Source: Amycolatopsis jejuensis (GTDB taxonomy: Bacteria; Actinomycetota; Actinomycetes; Mycobacteriales; Pseudonocardiaceae). Taken from it: 64,000 bases of DNA. Shown piece by piece: positions 63,158 to 64,000 of the stretch. The notes beneath the pieces were generated by a model. That model had not been told where the DNA came from and did no database searches. It saw nothing but the letters and a program-made list of their open reading frames with translations. The position numbers and the translations under genes were made by a program. Each line of letters opens with the position of its first letter. Within the stretch, counting starts at the first letter, position 1. The stretch lies in contig NZ_JNYZ01000025.1 in the NCBI RefSeq assembly GCF_000717335.1, forward strand, positions 62,001-126,000, given 5' to 3'.

Positions 63158-63766
63158 ATGGACGCCGACCTCCCGACCACCACTCTCGCCGACCTGCTCG
63201 GCCGCAGCCAGGTCCTCGACCACGGCGTGCGCCCGCTGTGGACGCCGGTACCGCGGATCGCCGGGCCCGCGTACCCGGTGCGCTGCCCGCCGGGCGACCA
63301 CCTCATGCTGCACGCGGCCATCCACCGCGCGCCGGCGGGATCGGTGATCGTGGTGGAGTCGGGCGACGTCGGCTATGCGCTGGCCGGCGGCAACGTCTGC
63401 GCGGTGGCCCAGCGGCGCGGGATCGCGGGTTTCGTGCTGGACGGGGTGATCCGCGACCTGGCCGAAGTCCGTGAGATGCGTTTCCCGGTGTTCGCGCGCG
63501 GGGTGATCCCGATCCCCGGGGCGAAGGCCGCGGTGACGCCGCTCGGTGAGCCGGTGCGGTGTGGCGGGGTGACCGTGTCCGCCGGGGATGTCGTGGTGGC
63601 GGACGAGGAAGGGGTGGTCGTCGTGCCCGGCTCCCGTGCCGGTGAAGTGCTGGCCGACGCACGGGCGCGGCTGGCGAAGGAGGACGCGCAGACCCTCGAC
63701 GAGTGGGAGGCGGCCCACCGGGCACGGGTGGATGCGGCACTGGCCGCAGGTGGCTTCCGGGGCTGA
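63158..63766 (+). CDS. RraA-family protein (HMG/CHA aldolase-like)
   Basis: A 202-residue protein of the RraA/aldolase fold. It opens with LLGRSQVLDHGVRPLW, then GPAYPVRCPPGDHLMLHAAIHRAPAGSVIVVESGD, GFVLDGVIRDLAEVREMRFPVFARGVIPIPG and DVVVADEEGVVVVP. The G-x-I-R-D segment contains the Arg and Asp that bind substrate and metal in 4-hydroxy-4-methyl-2-oxoglutarate aldolases. Either a class II aldolase of aromatic catabolism or a decarboxylase is possible; true RNase E inhibitors are less likely here. Confidence 0.9.
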   Translation: MDADLPTTTLADLLGRSQVLDHGVRPLWTPVPRIAGPAYPVRCPPGDHLMLHAAIHRAPAGSVIVVESGDVGYALAGGNVCAVAQRRGIAGFVLDGVIRDLAEVREMRFPVFARGVIPIPGAKAAVTPLGEPVRCGGVTVSAGDVVVADEEGVVVVPGSRAGEVLADARARLAKEDAQTLDEWEAAHRARVDAALAAGGFRG

Positions 63767-63850
63767 CCCGGGGTGCGGAGCTCCGGCCGAGCGCAGCTCA
63801 CCCACGCCAGGCTTCCGGAGCCGGGAAGCCCGGGGGTACCGGAACGGCCG

Positions 63851-64000
63851 CTACTCCTTCCCCATCGCGCGGCGGATCTCGGCCAGTTTGTCCTTCGCAG
63901 CTTCCTTGCGGTCGGCGATCTTCTTGTCCAGCGACTCCAGGGTCTCCGGGCCACCGATCCCGGCCACTTCCTGCGAGCCGACGGACGTCGTGTAGCGCTG
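63851..64000 (-). CDS. C-terminal fragment of a protein cut by the window edge
   Basis: The last 49 residues of a minus-strand gene, read as QRYTTSVGSQEVAGIGGPE, then TLESLDKKIADRKEAAKDKL and AEIRRAMGKE, ending in TAG. The end is a charged helix. The family is not identifiable from this piece. Confidence 0.6.
   Translation of the reverse strand, partial: QRYTTSVGSQEVAGIGGPETLESLDKKIADRKEAAKDKLAEIRRAMGKE

Overview
The window is chromosomal DNA from a high-GC actinobacterium. The most likely source is the Pseudonocardiaceae, and Amycolatopsis or a close relative fits best, but no 16S rRNA is present to settle this. The evidence is very high GC at third codon positions, frequent GTG starts, phosphatidylinositol-mannoside (PIM) synthesis genes, an F420-dependent glucose-6-phosphate dehydrogenase, an SsgA-family sporulation/division protein, a mycobacterial-type DinB2 polymerase and an IdeR/DtxR iron box. 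I see no phage, transposase, CRISPR array or replication origin.

Layout. 0-5.6 kb: DinB2-like polymerase, a methyltransferase, ahcY, small proteins and the end-joining protein Ku. 5.6-10.3 kb: a TetR regulator followed by a heterodimeric ABC exporter. 10.3-18.1 kb: a pyruvate oxidase-type enzyme and mixed accessory genes (SRPBCC, SPW, STAS, a DJ-1/GlxA pair, YibE/F). 18.1-35.0 kb: a largely collinear core block also known from mycobacteria (MBL hydrolase, cyclophilin, rel, apt, secF-secD-yajC, ruvB-ruvA-ruvC, yebC, pdxT), with an enoyl-CoA hydratase, a LuxR/cupin/DUF1304 locus and two small cupin or DUF genes inserted. 35.0-43.1 kb: pdxS, divergent from pdxT, then an accessory island (GNAT, VOC, an XRE-AzlCD locus with a decaying second azlD copy, an ArsR-like regulator, an EF-G-like GTPase, XdhC). 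43.1-49.5 kb: the PIM operon (pimA, acyltransferase, pgsA), then marR, a HIT hydrolase and thrS, which continues the core order. 49.6-54.6 kb: a nitroreductase, an exopolysaccharide sugar transferase, 1.2 kb without supported genes, and a frameshifted hydrolase relic. 54.8-56.1 kb: four tRNA genes around an SsgB-like gene. 56.1-64 kb: fgd, a GH76 mannanase, YciI, a repeat-rich membrane protein, a 31-bp tandem repeat array, an IdeR-controlled siderophore-interacting protein, ogt, an RraA-like gene and a partial gene at the right edge.

How the genes work together. The core block links Sec secretion (SecDF/YajC), recombination (RuvABC), stringent response (Rel), purine salvage (Apt), vitamin B6 synthesis (PdxST) and inner steps of the mycobacterial-type cell envelope (PgsA, PimA, acyltransferase). 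Efflux, amino-acid export, siderophore use and DNA repair modules sit around it, several with a visible operator dyad.

The strongest unexplained signals are: a family of intergenic palindromes whose arms change between copies while staying complementary; two pairs of AGTGG half-sites, each spaced exactly 24 nt, between pdxT and pdxS; a DinB2-type polymerase with isoleucine at the predicted sugar steric gate; three membrane proteins with repeat-expanded N-terminal tails; and a 31-bp tandem array upstream of the siderophore gene.
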